64,000 nt of DNA from Maea johnstoni (GCA_963942565.1 OZ012690.1:36616726-36680725); one strand, 5' to 3'; positions 33,335 through 47,064 are shown, counted from the stretch's first letter. Numbers and translations: made by a program. The notes: generated by a model not told the origin, from the sequence alone.

Positions 33335-34510
33335 CATAAATATGACTCTTTCCGTAGTAATAAGTATGCCCCGTGATTCCTTTGAAATACCTTTAAGACT
33401 GATGTGATCCTATAATTGACATATCGGTGCTGTACTTTATGGATCGCGTTCTGTATCCTTCGTGTTGGTAGTTTTACCATTTATTTCAAGTAACTAGTTT
33501 CAATCTGGTCTCAATTTGGCTTAAACGGTGAAAGTAAACACTAATCACTATTCTAACTCGCTCCGATGTTTGCAGTGAACGAGATTCGTGTAGGTGCTTT
33601 GTCCTCTTGCCTAAACAGTAGACTAAATAAGGCTCTTATGAAGCATATATAACACGTATGTCATAAGACATGACTTTACAATACGTGGGGGTAGTGGGTA
33701 CGATTTGAGTACATAGGTGAACCATAGTGGAGATCAAACTAAGTGCGAAACCCAAACTAGGGTGCGTCTTAAATGATTTTTTTTGTCAAAATAGTTAACA
33801 GGTCATCCAAAGCACACTTGGGCGGCTGCGAACGCCAAGGTGGTTCGAGGGATTAATTTGAACCCCTCGAGGAATTAAACTTAAGGTTTTAGTATATGAC
33901 TTCATAATGATGTTATGTCTCCTTTGATTGTCGAATAGAATGAGCTACAACTTGTTGCCAAAAACGAATGTCGCACTCTGATCACCTTCAAGTGGGTTGG
34001 CATGGTGGCTATATACAAGTGCCGTGTTGTGAAGTTCTGTAAATGGTTACCTTGCAACTCGAAAAATCCTTATTAAGACATTTCTAAAATATTTCCAAAT
34101 GGTGCTCTCGACAAAAATGGCTTTAAATAGCTTTAAAGTGTGCGGCTGGGATCATTTTTTCATAATTAACATAGCAAGGAGTAATTCATTGACCGCTTGC
34201 TGTCTCCTAGGATAAAGAAAAGAAGTGTTTGGTCATCTAAGCTGTCTCTCACAACTATCCGGATGCGGATCACGGGCAGACAAGTGTGAACGTTGCCAGT
34301 GACTTGGAGTAAGTTGGTATATTTCCTATACCACAAAGCTGGCTAGTGTCGACAAAGTTAATTTAGGACTTAAAAAGGTGACGATAATCGAAATTCAAAA
34401 CTCTATCATTAACATGGTGTTGTGCAAATCTGTATCTATTTAATTTGCATTATTCGTGTTTGGGATATTTCTTAGAGCTTCCTTATAACATAACGTGGTA
34501 TCCCTGCATC

Positions 34511-34513
<3 letters not shown>
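33331..34513. other. Intergenic with a SINE fragment
   Basis: 33960-34060 matches the body of the tRNA-SINE at 36462 (AAGTGGGTTGGCATGGTGGC, then CTATATACAAGTGCCGTGTT). No other feature. Confidence 0.5.

Positions 34514-34573
<60 letters not shown>
34514..34573 (+). repeat. (GA)n microsatellite
   Basis: About 60 bp of GA repeats. Confidence 0.96.
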
Positions 34574-34577
<4 letters not shown>

Positions 34578-35429
34578 CAACTAAAATATCCGACCTCCCT
34601 CTCTTGTCTTGTGGGTTTTTTTGTTTAGGGGAGTTGAGGTTTTGAGGCGTGCACACTCATCTAAAATGTCTCATTATGACGTGAAGAAAGCGTACTTACC
34701 ACATACTATTGACAATGAAATGGTGGGTAGGAAAGTAGGCCGCGGCCAGGTAGGTATTGCACCACATAACAAACACCCAGAAACGCTGATACGTATAACT
34801 GGTACTCGTATGTTTGTGGCAGTGCTAGTTTATGTATGCTTGAATAGGAGTCGATGATATGACCCAGTTGCGTGTACATCTAGACACATGTACTTTATAA
34901 TGGTAAAGGCAATCAACACCTTTTTATGAGTATTGATAAGGCGCCCTGAACAGTTGGGCACAGGCGCTATCTACTTTGCTTTTCAATGTGTTTCACTTAC
35001 ACGGCGAGCCAGCAGTCGTCAACATCTGGCGCTGGATATCGGTATTCGATCGCTTGGTGGAAGCTGTTGTACATATGGTAGACCATAGAACGTGACGAGT
35101 GTCAATACAATGATGCTCTCTCTATTATCATTTTACTATGCATATGATCTATGCTAGCGCAATGTCCCTTTTCATAGAAATACCTCGCATATTTTGTCTG
35201 TAGGTGAGGGAAGCTACGAGCTTTTTGGATGCTCTGTTCTGCCTTGACGGAGTCCTTCGTTTCCTTTTCCTTCGTTTCCCAGAAATAGTGATTCGTTGAT
35301 GTTTGTTGTTTTACTTGTCCCTCAAAACAGTAGGTTGTTTACAATTCTTATCCAATGGCGGTGATCTCCTACCCACCTGTCTCGAAACTTCCAGCGAAGA
35401 AGCTTCTCTTCCGACAACACCTGCGGGTT
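34574..35429. other. Intergenic, no feature recognised
   Basis: No gene signal I trust. Confidence 0.5.
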
Positions 35430-35815
35430 GTTTGGAGGTCAGTGGTGGACAAATATGTCCACCCAGCTTATTTTTAACCACCCCAGTACCTATTCACGTT
35501 GTCCGCACGGGTGTCCGTCGCTGTCCAAACAATGGAGACTCGACGCAGATACTGCACTAGTTGCTGGAACTTCTAGCAAACCCTTTCAATTCCGATTACG
35601 ACTGCCCTAGTTCGGTAGTCATGCAGTGCAGAGCGAGTTATATATACGGTAGATATCACGGGAGAGAGATGGGGCGCCGCGTGACATGCTCTAGCTATAT
35701 GGGGATAATAAAAGCCCGATGTCATACCTGACTGACTCTGGCCGGGGACGAACGTGAGAGCAGTCAACTGTGAAATGCTGTTCAACGCCACCAGGCGGCG
35801 CACGGGAAAACACGT
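35430..35815 (+). mobile_element. Possible solo LTR (weak)
   Basis: A GC-richer block with a TATA-like TTATATATACGG at 35639, AATAAAAGCCCG at 35708 and a 20-bp palindrome GGTGGACAAATATGTCCACC. The promoter-then-polyA order over about 100 bp is LTR-like. Clear ends or target duplications were not found. Confidence 0.25.
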
Positions 35816-36319
35816 TTTGTTTTGTTTTGTTGACTATTTTTGTTTTCTTTAATCAGTGACCTGTAATACATATATCTATATATATTAATCTATATATCTC
35901 TGGTTTGATACTAGTTTACCCAGCATTTCCTAGGGTGCTGACCCTCTGTGACAAATGTAGCCTAGTCCTAGGCCAAGAAATTTATTTCAGGTCTTTAATA
36001 TCTTACCTTTATTTTTTTATAACATTCTAAGATGTCTACCCATATTTAGTTCTATATTGGCTCACCAGGGGGCCAGCATGGGTTCATTTGGATTTCTTGA
36101 CTGATTTATATGATTCTGACTGACCAGTGTGCCCACCCATGGTGCCATCTATCACAAGCCACTGGAACTAATACCTAGACATTAAGCAAATGATAGAGAT
36201 CAGAACAGAGAAAAGAATGATCTAATGAAATCATAGACTAGGAGCTAGTCTAGGACAAATGATGTTATGTATGTATGTATGTATGCATGCATGCATACAT
36301 ATAATTAGTGAATATACCC
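35816..36319. other. Intergenic, short microsatellites
   Basis: (TTTTG)n near 35814-35830 and (ATGT)n/(ATGC)n at 36266-36300. Confidence 0.6.
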
Positions 36320-36440
36320 AAAGGAAGCTGTAGTGTATGTGATATATCCCCCAAAGAAGCTATGGTGTATTTGATATATCGAAGTGTTGCGAGGTGACGC
36401 CGAGCAACCCCGAGGGTATCACTTACGCCACAGCTTCCGA
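36320..36440. mobile_element. Foldback hairpin element
   Basis: GGAAGCTGTAGTGTATGTGA at the left is answered by TCACTTACGCCACAGCTTCC at the right. The core GTTGCGAGGTGACGCCGAGC is of the same kind as the hairpin at 16400. Confidence 0.6.
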
Positions 36441-36461
36441 GGGGTGTATGTAGCTTTTGTA

Positions 36462-36708
36462 GGGATCCACAGTGGCCTAGTGGTTACGATGCCTGGCCGG
36501 GCTCACAAGCGTGAGTTCGCAGGTTCGACTCTCTGCTGGATCCCCAAGCGGGTTAGCCTGGTCGCTATATACATGTGCGGGGTTGTGGAGGGCTAGCTAT
36601 GGTACTTCGTAGAGAGAATGGAATCTATTACCGGTTTCGGGTTTCTATCTCGTCGCGATATAACCTAAACTGTTGAAAGCGACGTAAAAAACTCCTTCCT
36701 TCCTTGTC
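36462..36708 (+). mobile_element. tRNA-derived SINE with perfect target duplication
   Basis: A box TGGCCTAGTGGTTA (36473-36486), B box GGTTCGACTCT (36522-36532), a 160-bp unrelated body and a (TTCC)n tail. A 9-bp duplication GCTTTTGTA lies at 36453-36461 and 36709-36717. Other copies at 38337 (minus) and 33960 (fragment). Confidence 0.9.
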
Positions 36709-36717
36709 GCTTTTGTA

Positions 36718-38336
36718 CCACAGGTGACTGCCTTCCGCCAATCAAAGGCATCGGAAAGTGTGGGTTATAGGGCATAACCTACACTTTTTTATTCTTTGTT
36801 CTCTAAGCTGCCTGAAAGCAAAAGGTGTTACTCAAGTATAATAAGTATTGAAACCTACTAGTGCCTGCGGTGTTTGGCAAGAAAGGATTACAGGATTCAG
36901 CCTACTGCTTCTTCTCTCTCTAGACATCATCTCTCTGATGTAATCTTGCCTACCACCACCCTCCCATTTGTAACAACTAAGGATACCTTGCTTGTAACAC
37001 CAATTAGTGGTCTCGAAAAGAGTGGGTTATATAACATAACACACGCTTTTTAAGCCTTGTGGTTACTCTGCTAAGTCTCGTAACAGCTCGGGAATATCGC
37101 ATACACCTGAGCTTCGTTGGGGTCTATCTATCACTTATAGAGCCCCATTGTCTTTTTACACACCTTTATATTTTCAGAACAGGTGACAGTATGTAAGTTG
37201 GGGACGCACACATATGTTGCTAGGGCTAAAACGAAAGACTTTCACAAACAATCCCCTGACAGACAGTACAATATGACATACATCTCCACTCTAGCATTTA
37301 CACTGGCTACGAGGCTTCGCCCATGGTATAACTGTGGTACAAATATGTAGTATGCATGTTTGTAATATGCTTATGTATGTGTGATTATTGGCACTAAATC
37401 CATTGAATAAACCATCACATAACGGTACATTTATTTGATAAACAGGAGTGGAGCAACTTAGCCAGCAGGTGAAGTAATACCAAGAGCAGGGGTGGATCCA
37501 GGATTTCTGTAAAGGATTTCGTTCTCTAGGTTGCTGTTCGCTTTGACATAGAGGTATAGATCGTCAACAATTATATCATAGTCAAAACCAGAGGAAAATA
37601 GTGACATATATATAAACCAAGAAAATTACTATTTTCAATTGCCAATGGGAGGGGAGGGGGGTTCGGACACATTTACGCTTCGTAACACTTAACACTTTAG
37701 CTGCTGATCCGTAAACATACACATATTAGTTTTGAATCTACGTCCGTATGTAAGTAGACAAAGGCAGTGTTTGAGCAATCGCTTAATCTTGTATTGGCCT
37801 GCATAGCTAGTAGCCTTTCCCGAGGGGGTGGTATATACTTATCCCCCGGGGCGGTAATCTGTATAAGTCAACAGCAAGTCATGGCAGAGTTGTTGTTATA
37901 CCTAGCAGAAAGGCTTTAGGTGATGTAATATCCAGATCAGAAAGGATATCTTTAGTTTATTCAAGAGCCTACTATTTAACAGAAGTTATTCACACAAGCC
38001 GCCCCTATTTCCGAGCGATTTAGCCCGTCATACGCCGACCAGTCGTTTTGCCTAAACACTATTAACATATCCAGGGTTTTATTGTTCATAGCTAGCGGCA
38101 TGTGCAAAAATAAGCCCATGCATGGTTGGTTTTACTCCCGATTTCAGCGCCACGATAATTTGGCTAGTGAAACATTTGGGCACACTTAAATGTAATACTC
38201 TTTCTTTTGTAGTCAAAATCTACTACCTCTGAATCACCACAAATCACCTTCTTGAATGATAAGCTACCACATATGCAATGAAACAAACAACGAATGCAAG
38301 AACAGGCTAGTCACGCACCCCACCATACTGTTAGTG
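36718..38336. other. Intergenic with hairpin fragments
   Basis: GTGTGGGTTAT and ATAACCTACAC form a hairpin near 36758-36787. A related GTGGGTTATATAACATAAC is at 37023. No genes seen. Confidence 0.5.
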
Positions 38337-38600
38337 AAGGAAGGAATTGTTTGACGTCGTTTTCAACAGCTTATGTCATATCACGGCGAGATATAAATCC
38401 GGAACTGGGAAGAATATCCCCCTCTACGAATAGTTTCAAAGGGCCTTTCAGTTGCAGAAGCACCATAGACAGCCCTCCACAACGCCGCGCATTTTACAGC
38501 GACCAGGCCAACCCGCTTGTAGGTATCCAGCGGAAACTTGATCCTGCGACCTCACGCTTGGCAACCAGACATCCTGACATTTTAAGGAAGACAATGCTAA
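38337..38600 (-). mobile_element. tRNA-derived SINE, minus strand, same family as 36462
   Basis: On the minus strand it shares AAGCGGGTTGGCCTGGTCGC, GTTGTGGAGGGCT and the end CTGTTGAAAACGACGT followed by a TTCC tail. The 119-codon open frame on the plus strand here is SINE-derived. Confidence 0.8.
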
Positions 38601-40480
38601 TTTTCTTCTGCTCTTTAGATAAAAGAAAGCAACCATTGCATTGTATGGATTAGATTATTGCGGTTTTGATTTTAAGTTCATTGTATACATGTTACACATT
38701 AGAGAACATTTTACTGATGTATGTCAAATATCATTAGGGATCGGTTAGAGGTATGTAATAGAGAATGCTATTCCTATATTTTCCTTGCCTTTCATTGTGC
38801 GGGGGAGACATTCCTATTTGCATCTAAGCTGTGACCGGTTTATGAAAAGCTGGTTTGCAAACTATGCTCACAGGTGATATAGACATTCAGGAAGCCAGTT
38901 TATATCGTCACTTTCATGGAGTCACTTCATATCGTCTAGAGCCACTTTGGCTTAATAAAAGACTATGAATCTTTTTATGTAGAAATAGAAAAAACAACAC
39001 GAAAGGTCGTATCCCATTGTTCGTTACACAGGCCATTTGGTTCGGTTTGTTGGCAGGCATTGATCTATTCCCGTATCTTCAAATATTCAAATAGGCCAGC
39101 TGGCCATCATGTTTATTTATGCATTCAAGTAGTTTCCCAAAATCCATTACCATCGAGTTATTGGAGTGCATGTGCGATAATTGATTTGAGTGCATGAGCC
39201 CATATGACTGGGCAGTCTATGGCATTGCAAAACAAACAACGTAACATTTAAATCTAACGCAAGTCAATTTGTCTTCTTCCACAAATAGTATACACGACAG
39301 AGTATCAAACTTGAACCATATGAAATAAACAAATATGTTGGACGAGATTCGAAATCCATGATGAATGAGCAGAGAGACGGAGTTCAACAAAATGCACCAT
39401 CAGGCCATCATTTCCTTTGGCGTGTTTGGCATGATCATTGTCATTATAGATGGAATAATAAATAACAATATAGATGAGAGTTCGTCGCAAAGTCCTTAAA
39501 TAGCAAGATTCTTAGGTAAGGTCACATTTTCTAATTTCATTACCCAATCAAGTACACAGATATACAAATTGTGTGAGAGAATATTATTGCTTTCGTTACG
39601 TAATGAAATAAAAGGTGCTAGTGATTTGGGTGTAGGCGGTGGTTTTTACTGGGTTCTCCAGTTTCCTCAACTACTTACCACTGGCAAGTCCAACTTAGCC
39701 ACAGTATGGCAGAATAGGTGACAATGAATGAATTCCTGAATTCAAGCTGGCAATAATTCTTTGGTTGAGGAAAGTGATAAAGTTACTAGTGACTGGTGTT
39801 TTCCTTGGTTACTTTGGTTTTCTCTCTCCAACACACCCAGCGATTCACCTTGGATTCCTTAGGTCCTCCAACTAAAACTTAAGCATGAAAACAACTAAAA
39901 ACCAAATAACTTCTCTGAATAAGGTGTGACCGGTTTTAGCCCCCCCCCCCCCCCCCCATATTTGTTGACATCAAGATGAGCTTTTACCAAGTATGGAATT
40001 CTAGATACTTAGTAGTCTGTCTTATATGAAGTTTTGGACTTACTATGTGTAGCTGCTTCATCCCTACCAATCATTTAGTGCAAGGGCAAGGTGGCCGGCT
40101 GGTAATTGTTAAACTTTCCTGCTAAAGGTGTTATTGCAAACAGCCTGAGTGCCCAGCATTACATAAAAATAATCCTTGAAGGATGTTAATATCCCATTTA
40201 CTAGGTTGAGTAACCACCGAAGTTATTGTTGGAGTATTTCAACCTCATATAACTCTATCCACAAAAAGTTGCATAACTACAGAGCAATAGGGTGAAGCTT
40301 TCCGAACGAAACACACACCAACATGTTAAGTGCACTTAAGGGTCAGCCTACTTTTGGAGTCATTTTTGAAAAGGATTGAAGGGGAACTATTAAGGTAGTA
40401 ACTTTCTCAGTACTAGGGCCCTTTTTGAAAGTTGAATATATGAAAACTTAGTTAACAGAAAACAACAACTCTTATAACAT
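38601..40480. other. Intergenic, no gene recognised
   Basis: An 18-base poly-C run at 39940-39957. 40335-40470 resembles the start of the TTAAGGTAG repeat seen near 62920. Confidence 0.5.
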
Positions 40481-40735
40481 CCTGACAAGAGGAACTTATG
40501 TTTCTTTTTTGTTGGTGAGTTTTTGCTCAGACTATGAGATAGATATCCCTCCCCAACCTCTGTATTTGTAATCCCTAAGTTTGTCTCTACTGTATTATAA
40601 GTTTATCTGTTCCATTTAATGTTTTCTGTTCCGTTTGATATTATTTATTTGTTTGTAAAAATATTTGTATTTTGTGTAATTTTGCGCCGGCGTGCGCAGT
40701 CAATAAATATACAATACAATACAATACAATTGCTC
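40481..40735 (+). mobile_element. 3' tail of a 5'-truncated non-LTR element
   Basis: Ends CAATAAATATACAATACAAT with (ACAAT)n, a typical non-LTR tail, preceded by a T-rich 3' UTR-like stretch. No coding part remains. Confidence 0.5.
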
Positions 40736-41262
40736 CGATGTCGTCACTTTTTACGGTCCCAAACCCACTTTCTAAACTCATTAATGTGGTCACGCGCCTT
40801 TCACCGCAGACGTCAGTATTTTGGTTGTCAAAACGCTTCTCAATTACAGACTTCAGAGTTTGACAGCACCATTAACTAGCTTTTAGCCCTAGCTTTTATC
40901 TATCACATTTAAGTCAATGCTCAAACCCAGATACGGACATGGGACCTGTTAATTGATTATTCAGTTCAGACAATTGCCACATGAACAGGGATTGTTTATG
41001 CAGTACGCAGTATTTTGGACTGACCCCCCTATATACCATGGTGCCCCCAATCCATAAAGAATGACATTCTGAATCTGGCCTAGGAGACGGACTCACAGCA
41101 TCAGTGAGGGAATTAATATGATTGTTGTAACATCGTTCTGCACCAGCGTTTGGCGAGCAGGACTCAGTTAAAAAATCTCGTAGTGTCTCACAATGCTCGC
41201 CGGACAACGGCAGACATGGCGAACTATTTTTAGACTGTCCTGATCAAGGTGAGCTTGCCGCG

Positions 41263-42102
41263 ATGTTGCGTAACGAAAATCTCACCCTACAGGACGTAAT
41301 TCGCTCAATGCTACTGTTACAAACTTCCCTGTCCCATTCCTTCAATGCAAAACTACATCGTTTGGAATCAAATTTGGCTAGAAAATTTGATGATAGACTA
41401 AATGGGGTGGACGAACATTTGATCCAGGTGGGATCCAACATTGAGCAATTGAAAGGAGACCTGGCTAACACAGATAGTGAACTAGCTGACGTTAAAAGGA
41501 AGGTTACCACCCTAGAAGGAACTGTTCAGGATAGACCCTCCCCTCCAAGTCAGCTTGGGCTTAATATCGTCCTACATAATTTACCAGAAACAAACAATGA
41601 AAATATTGATAATAAGGTAAACAACGTGCTCAAAGAGGGTATCAAATTACAAAATATAACTGTTGAAAGTGCCGAGAGGAAAAAATCCTATAAAAGGAAT
41701 GCTCCCGGCATTGTGGTTGCGAAACTAAAAAATGCAGAAGACAAGAAGCAGGTCATGCTCAATAAGAAAAAACTGGCAGATTCAAGAGTATATAATGAAG
41801 TGAGCATATCACATGACAAACCCCTGCAACAAAGAGTGCAGGAGGCAAATTTGCGTACTCTCGCTGCTGCTGTCGGGGAAAATAAACTAATCGTTAAGGG
41901 CAGCAGAATACTCCAGAGACGTAACCACAAAAGTGCCAGAACTACATCCCCAAGTAGACATTCAGAGCAGGAAACTGGCAACCAGGCCCCTAGCACCTCT
42001 CAACGTCCTAATCAACCCCAGACACGCAAATCTGGCCATAGAACTCGGGCTGCCAGTCCACCTAGTGCCGCTGCAAGTAATTCCAAAAATACTTACTACT
42101 AG
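41263..42102 (+). CDS. LINE ORF1: coiled coil plus RRM-like domain
   Basis: 279 residues. Heptad-rich residues about 20-85 (L-H-R-L-E-S-N-L, D-D-R-L-N-G-V-D, L-A-D-V-K-R-K-V-T-T-L-E) predict a coiled coil. Residues about 93-215 (N-I-V-L-H-N-L-P-E-T, G-I-V-V-A-K-L-K-N, D-K-K-Q-V-M-L-N-K-K-K-L) match the RRM-like ORF1 of L1/CR1-type LINEs, an RNA-binding chaperone. The tail is Ser/Pro-rich. The frame is open upstream to a TAA but has no earlier ATG. Confidence 0.85.
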   Translation: MLRNENLTLQDVIRSMLLLQTSLSHSFNAKLHRLESNLARKFDDRLNGVDEHLIQVGSNIEQLKGDLANTDSELADVKRKVTTLEGTVQDRPSPPSQLGLNIVLHNLPETNNENIDNKVNNVLKEGIKLQNITVESAERKKSYKRNAPGIVVAKLKNAEDKKQVMLNKKKLADSRVYNEVSISHDKPLQQRVQEANLRTLAAAVGENKLIVKGSRILQRRNHKSARTTSPSRHSEQETGNQAPSTSQRPNQPQTRKSGHRTRAASPPSAAASNSKNTYY

Positions 42103-45100
42103 GTCCGTTGTGGTTTCTGGAACGTGCGAGGATGGAGTACAAATATACATTCTGACAATTACCTCCTTAGACTGCGATCGTTAGAATTTTGTGATCTTGA
42201 TGTTATTGGCATAGCAGAAACTCATCTCAAAGACTCACAGACATTATTGGTCCCAGGATACAGCTGGTTTAACCATCAAAGGAAAGAAATTCATCGCAAG
42301 GCATGGTCTGGTTCAGGAGGGGTGGGATTTCTTGTCAAAACGTCCTTATTTGATATGTTTGACGTTACGGTATTGGATAAAGATGTTGACGGTATTCTTT
42401 GGTTAAAATTTAGTGCCCGCCATGCTACTTACACTTTTTGCACCTGTGTCTGTTACTTACCTCCACAGCGATCTTCTCGTTCAGTCCCTGTTGATGATTT
42501 TTATGGAGATCTAATCTCCCAAGTTCACAGATTCCAAAATTTGGGAAGTTTCTTCATTTGTGGTGATCTAAATGGTCGACTAGGGGATAGAGAGGATTTT
42601 ATAGCTGGAGTGGACGAGGTATCAGAGCGAGATGTAATTGACTTTACAGCAAATGGATATGGGGATGCATTACTGGAATTTCTATGGTCAACTAACTGCT
42701 GCATTTTAAATGGTCGAAATAATAGTAAGAATGATTTTACATGTATAAATGCTATTGGTCATTCAGTTGTAGACTACTGTATTGTCCCACATGAAAGTTT
42801 GAACCTATGCTCAGGTTTTCAAGTCCTGAGGGCTAGAGAGCTAGTAGACCTATCAAATTGTATATCTTCAGATGGTGTCATTCCGGCCCATGTCGTACCA
42901 GATCATTCTTTGTTATCGTGGAATTTTAACATGACGCATCCTTTATTTCAACTGAACAACTACCCTGATACTCACAAGGTTACTTTCACAAAATATGAAA
43001 CCTCACAGGTGCCAGTTAATTTTCTGATGAATCCTGAATGCACCGATTTGGTTAACAGGTGGATCAATCATATTAAGGATGGAGTTCAAACACAGGAGTC
43101 CATGGATAATTTGTATTCTGACTTTGTGAAATCGGTTTCAGTTGAAATGGAAAGATTGGTTCCCTTTAGAGTGATAACAATGCAGGATGGTGTCAGTAAC
43201 AAAAAACGGCGGAGAGGTAAACCTTGGTGGTCCGATCAACTTTCTAACCTATGGAATATTTTATGTGAAAATGAGAAAGCATGGTCTTTAGCAAAAGGAA
43301 CGGCTAAAGCCAGACTTAAAATGATAAGAAATGCATCACAAAAAGATTTTGACCGAGAGGTACAAAAATGTAAACGTAGGTATTGGTGTAGGGAACAGGA
43401 GCATCTAAGAGATATCCATAGTAACAACCCGAAGCAATTTTGGAATTTTGTAGGTAACTTGGGTGTCGGACAAGAACGTAAAAAGGGCATCCCTATGGAG
43501 GTTCTCTTACGGGATGGTTCTATATCAAGAAAGAAAGAAGACATTTTAAGTAAATGGAAGGAAGATTTTAGTAATCTACTGAATCCAGAAGATATCTCTG
43601 GTGCTCCTCCCCCTGATGTATCACACATACCTTCCACTGTTCCTGACCCTCTGATGAATGCCCCTATCACCAGGTCTGAGTGACAAAAAGCAGTCAGACG
43701 TGCCGGTAAAGGCAAGGCCTGTGGGTTTGATAGGATTCCAATTGAATGTTTAGTAAATGAGAATGCAATAAGTTTCATGCTTAATCTTTTCAATCGTTGC
43801 TTAAATGACGGGATAATTCCTTCATCATGGAAGAAAAGCATAATCCAACCGATCCTGAAAAATAAAGACGAAGACCCACGTATGCCTTCTAACTACAGGG
43901 GTATTTCTTTAGCCTCAGGGATGTATAAGCTATATTGCTCAGTGTTGAATCATAGGCTCACCTCATGGGCAGAGTCAAATGACATTTTAGCTGATGAGCA
44001 AAATGGTTTTCGTCAAGGTCGGTCTTGTCCTGATCACCTCTATGTTTTATCAGAGATAATTCAGACGAGAAAGCAACAAAAGAAAAGCATGTTTGTAGCT
44101 TACATTGACTTCAGCCAGGCATTCGATAGAATAAATAGAGTGTTCCTCTGGCAAAAACTTACAAAAATGGGCCTTGAAGGGAAAATACTGCAGGCCATTA
44201 AATCTCTTTACGAAAATGTTGAGTCCAATGTTCGAATTAATGGTCATATGTCAGATTTTTTCAATGTTAGCTCTGGCTTAAAGCAAGGCTGTTTACTCTC
44301 TCCTCTCCTATTTAGTCTCTTCATAAACGACATGGTGAGAAAGGTCAATGCTCTCGGAAAGGGCGTCCCTCTAGGTCCTTATGAACAAATTAGCATCCTT
44401 CTTTATGCAGATGACATAGCCTTGATTGCAGAATCTGAAGAGAATCTGCAAGATATGCTAGACCTGTTAGGTGCTTGGTGTCAGGAATGGGGCCTTAAGG
44501 TTAATCCCAAAAAGAGTGAAATTATTCACTTTAGGAACCCCTCAGTGCCAAAAACTCCATTTCAATTCACTTGCGGTAACCTTGAACTTAGGGTGGTCAC
44601 AAAGTACCGTTATCTTGGTTTATGGTTTAATGAACACCTAGACTTCAAGGTTACAGCTTCAGAGGTGGCTAAATCTGCTCATCGAGCACTTGGCCTCCTC
44701 ATCTCAAAGTTTAAGCTCTGTGGAGGGATGCCTTTTGACTGTTTTACTACCCTATATGAATCTTTAGTATTGCCCATCATTTCCTATGGTGCTGCTATAT
44801 GGGGAACCTCTGAATTCAATTGCATCAATTCTGTACACAATCGAGCATGCAGGTACTTTTTAGGAGTTGGTAAATACACCCCAAATGCTGCAGTAAGGGG
44901 TGATATGGGATGGAAGACCCCATTACACCACCAATGGCTGTGTGTGACGAGAATGTGGTGCAGACTAAGTGTTCTGCCAAATGAGCGTTTGACCAGAAGA
45001 GTGTTTCTGTGGGCAAATAACCAAGCCCAAGGAAATAAGAAAAACTGGGCTTTTAAAGTGAGGAAATTCTTTATTTCAAACCAATCACCTCATTTGGCCA

Positions 45101-45657
45101 ATGTTGAGCACCTCCACCTGGCGGAAATGGTAATTCCTAATGTAGATTTAATTCTGTGGGAGGCCGAGAAGGTTAAATGGCTCACTTCAATAAATCGTGA
45201 GGAAGCTCGGCATGGTGTGGGTAAAAACAAACTGAGGTCTTACAATACCTTTAAAACAACTTTTGAAGCTGAAACCTATGTTAGAGCTAATTTACCCAGA
45301 GCACAACGTAGGGCTCTAGCCCAATTTAGAGCTGGGGTTGCACCTCTGGCACTAGAAACAGGCCGCTATCAGGGCTTACCAGTGAGTGAAAGGATTTGTT
45401 TTCACTGCAAGTCGCTTAATAGAGAAACTGTTGAAGATGAAAAACATGTCATTCTTACCTGCCCTCTTTATAATGCACAGCGAGCAACTCTATTTACAAG
45501 ACTAGAGGAGTCAATCCAAGGGTTTTCTTACATATCAGAGGAGCAGAAATTCAAAACAATACTAAGTGATGGTAATAATGTCAAGCAATGTGCCAGCTTT
45601 CTTAAAACCATCCTCGAGATTAGAAGATCTGAATTGATGAAACCACAGGGACACTGA
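42103..45657 (+). CDS. LINE ORF2: endonuclease and reverse transcriptase, one internal stop
   Basis: Starts directly after the ORF1 TAG with V-R-C-G-F-W-N-V-R-G-W and no ATG. The first in-frame ATG lies inside the endonuclease. Endonuclease residues are present: I-A-E-T-H-L, C-G-D-L-N-G-R, V-V-D-Y-C and V-P-D-H-S-L-L. The TGA at 43681-43683 falls between the endonuclease and RT. RT motifs: S-N-Y-R-G-I-S-L, N-G-F-R-Q-G-R-S, Y-I-D-F-S-Q-A-F-D, G-L-K-Q-G-C-L-L-S-P, L-Y-A-D-D-I-A-L. A C-terminal C-x2-C-x10-H-x4-C knuckle starts at I-C-F-H-C-K. About 1184 codons in all. Confidence 0.88.
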
Positions 45658-45872
45658 ATGTGTCTTATAAACTTTTAAAAGATTTTTAAATGCATCTATG
45701 TTTTAACATCTCTGTGTGATATGTACTATTAACTTGCTTTAATGTCTCTCATAACTCTTTTAAGAGTGGTCAGTATATTGAACGTGCATGTTTTTATCTG
45801 TCTGTAATATGTTTATTCATACTGAGTGAGACTTTTAATAAAGATTTTATTATTATTATTATTATTATTATT

Positions 45873-46632
<760 letters not shown>

Positions 46633-46639
46633 TGTATGT

Positions 46640-47064
46640 ATATATGCACACACACGTTCGTGCATATTGATGGTTGGATGGATTGCTTGAAATATGGATT
46701 TTTTCGCCCTATACCTATCTCAATGACTAGCTTTAGTGGACTACCCAAAACATAATACATGTACAATCAGTGAATTGCAGATGGCACCATATGGCTTCCC
46801 TATTTCTAGTAGTTTCATCAAACCTCTCTTACACCAACTTGGGAGAAACGTAAAAATGTGAACTAACCTGACCACCCTGACCACTTTGTGATAACGAAAA
46901 GAAAAAGGCAGTTTCAAAACAGTATGAATGACAGCCTAAACTCTAGGCTTTACACTGACTGTGACCATGGAGTAATGAATAAGAGAGTGGTGACCTGAAA
47001 TAACCTCTGAAGCAGTACGATGAGTTCCAGTATGCTGTAGCCATGGGTCATGTGCTACCCTATA
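46640..47064. other. Intergenic, no feature recognised
   Basis: Nothing seen. Confidence 0.5.

Larger units (their letters stand above)
40880..45872 (+). mobile_element. Near full-length LINE (CR1/L2/Daphne-like group)
   Basis: 5' leader, ORF1, ORF2 with APE-type endonuclease and reverse transcriptase, a short 3' UTR with AATAAA (45837) and a (TTA)n tail at 45847-45872. The left end is approximate. From 41263 to 45657 everything is in a single reading frame, interrupted only by TAG at 42100-42102 and TGA at 43681-43683. The (TTA)n tail and the RT style suggest the CR1/L2 side of non-LTR elements; the clade is not certain. Confidence 0.9.

Noticed and set aside
38294-38653. 119-codon frame
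   Set aside because: Most of it is the reverse strand of the tRNA-SINE.
42124-43683. LINE ORF2 starting at an internal GTG and ending at 43683 as a separate gene
   Set aside because: It is the endonuclease part of one ORF2; the RT continues in the same frame after the TGA.
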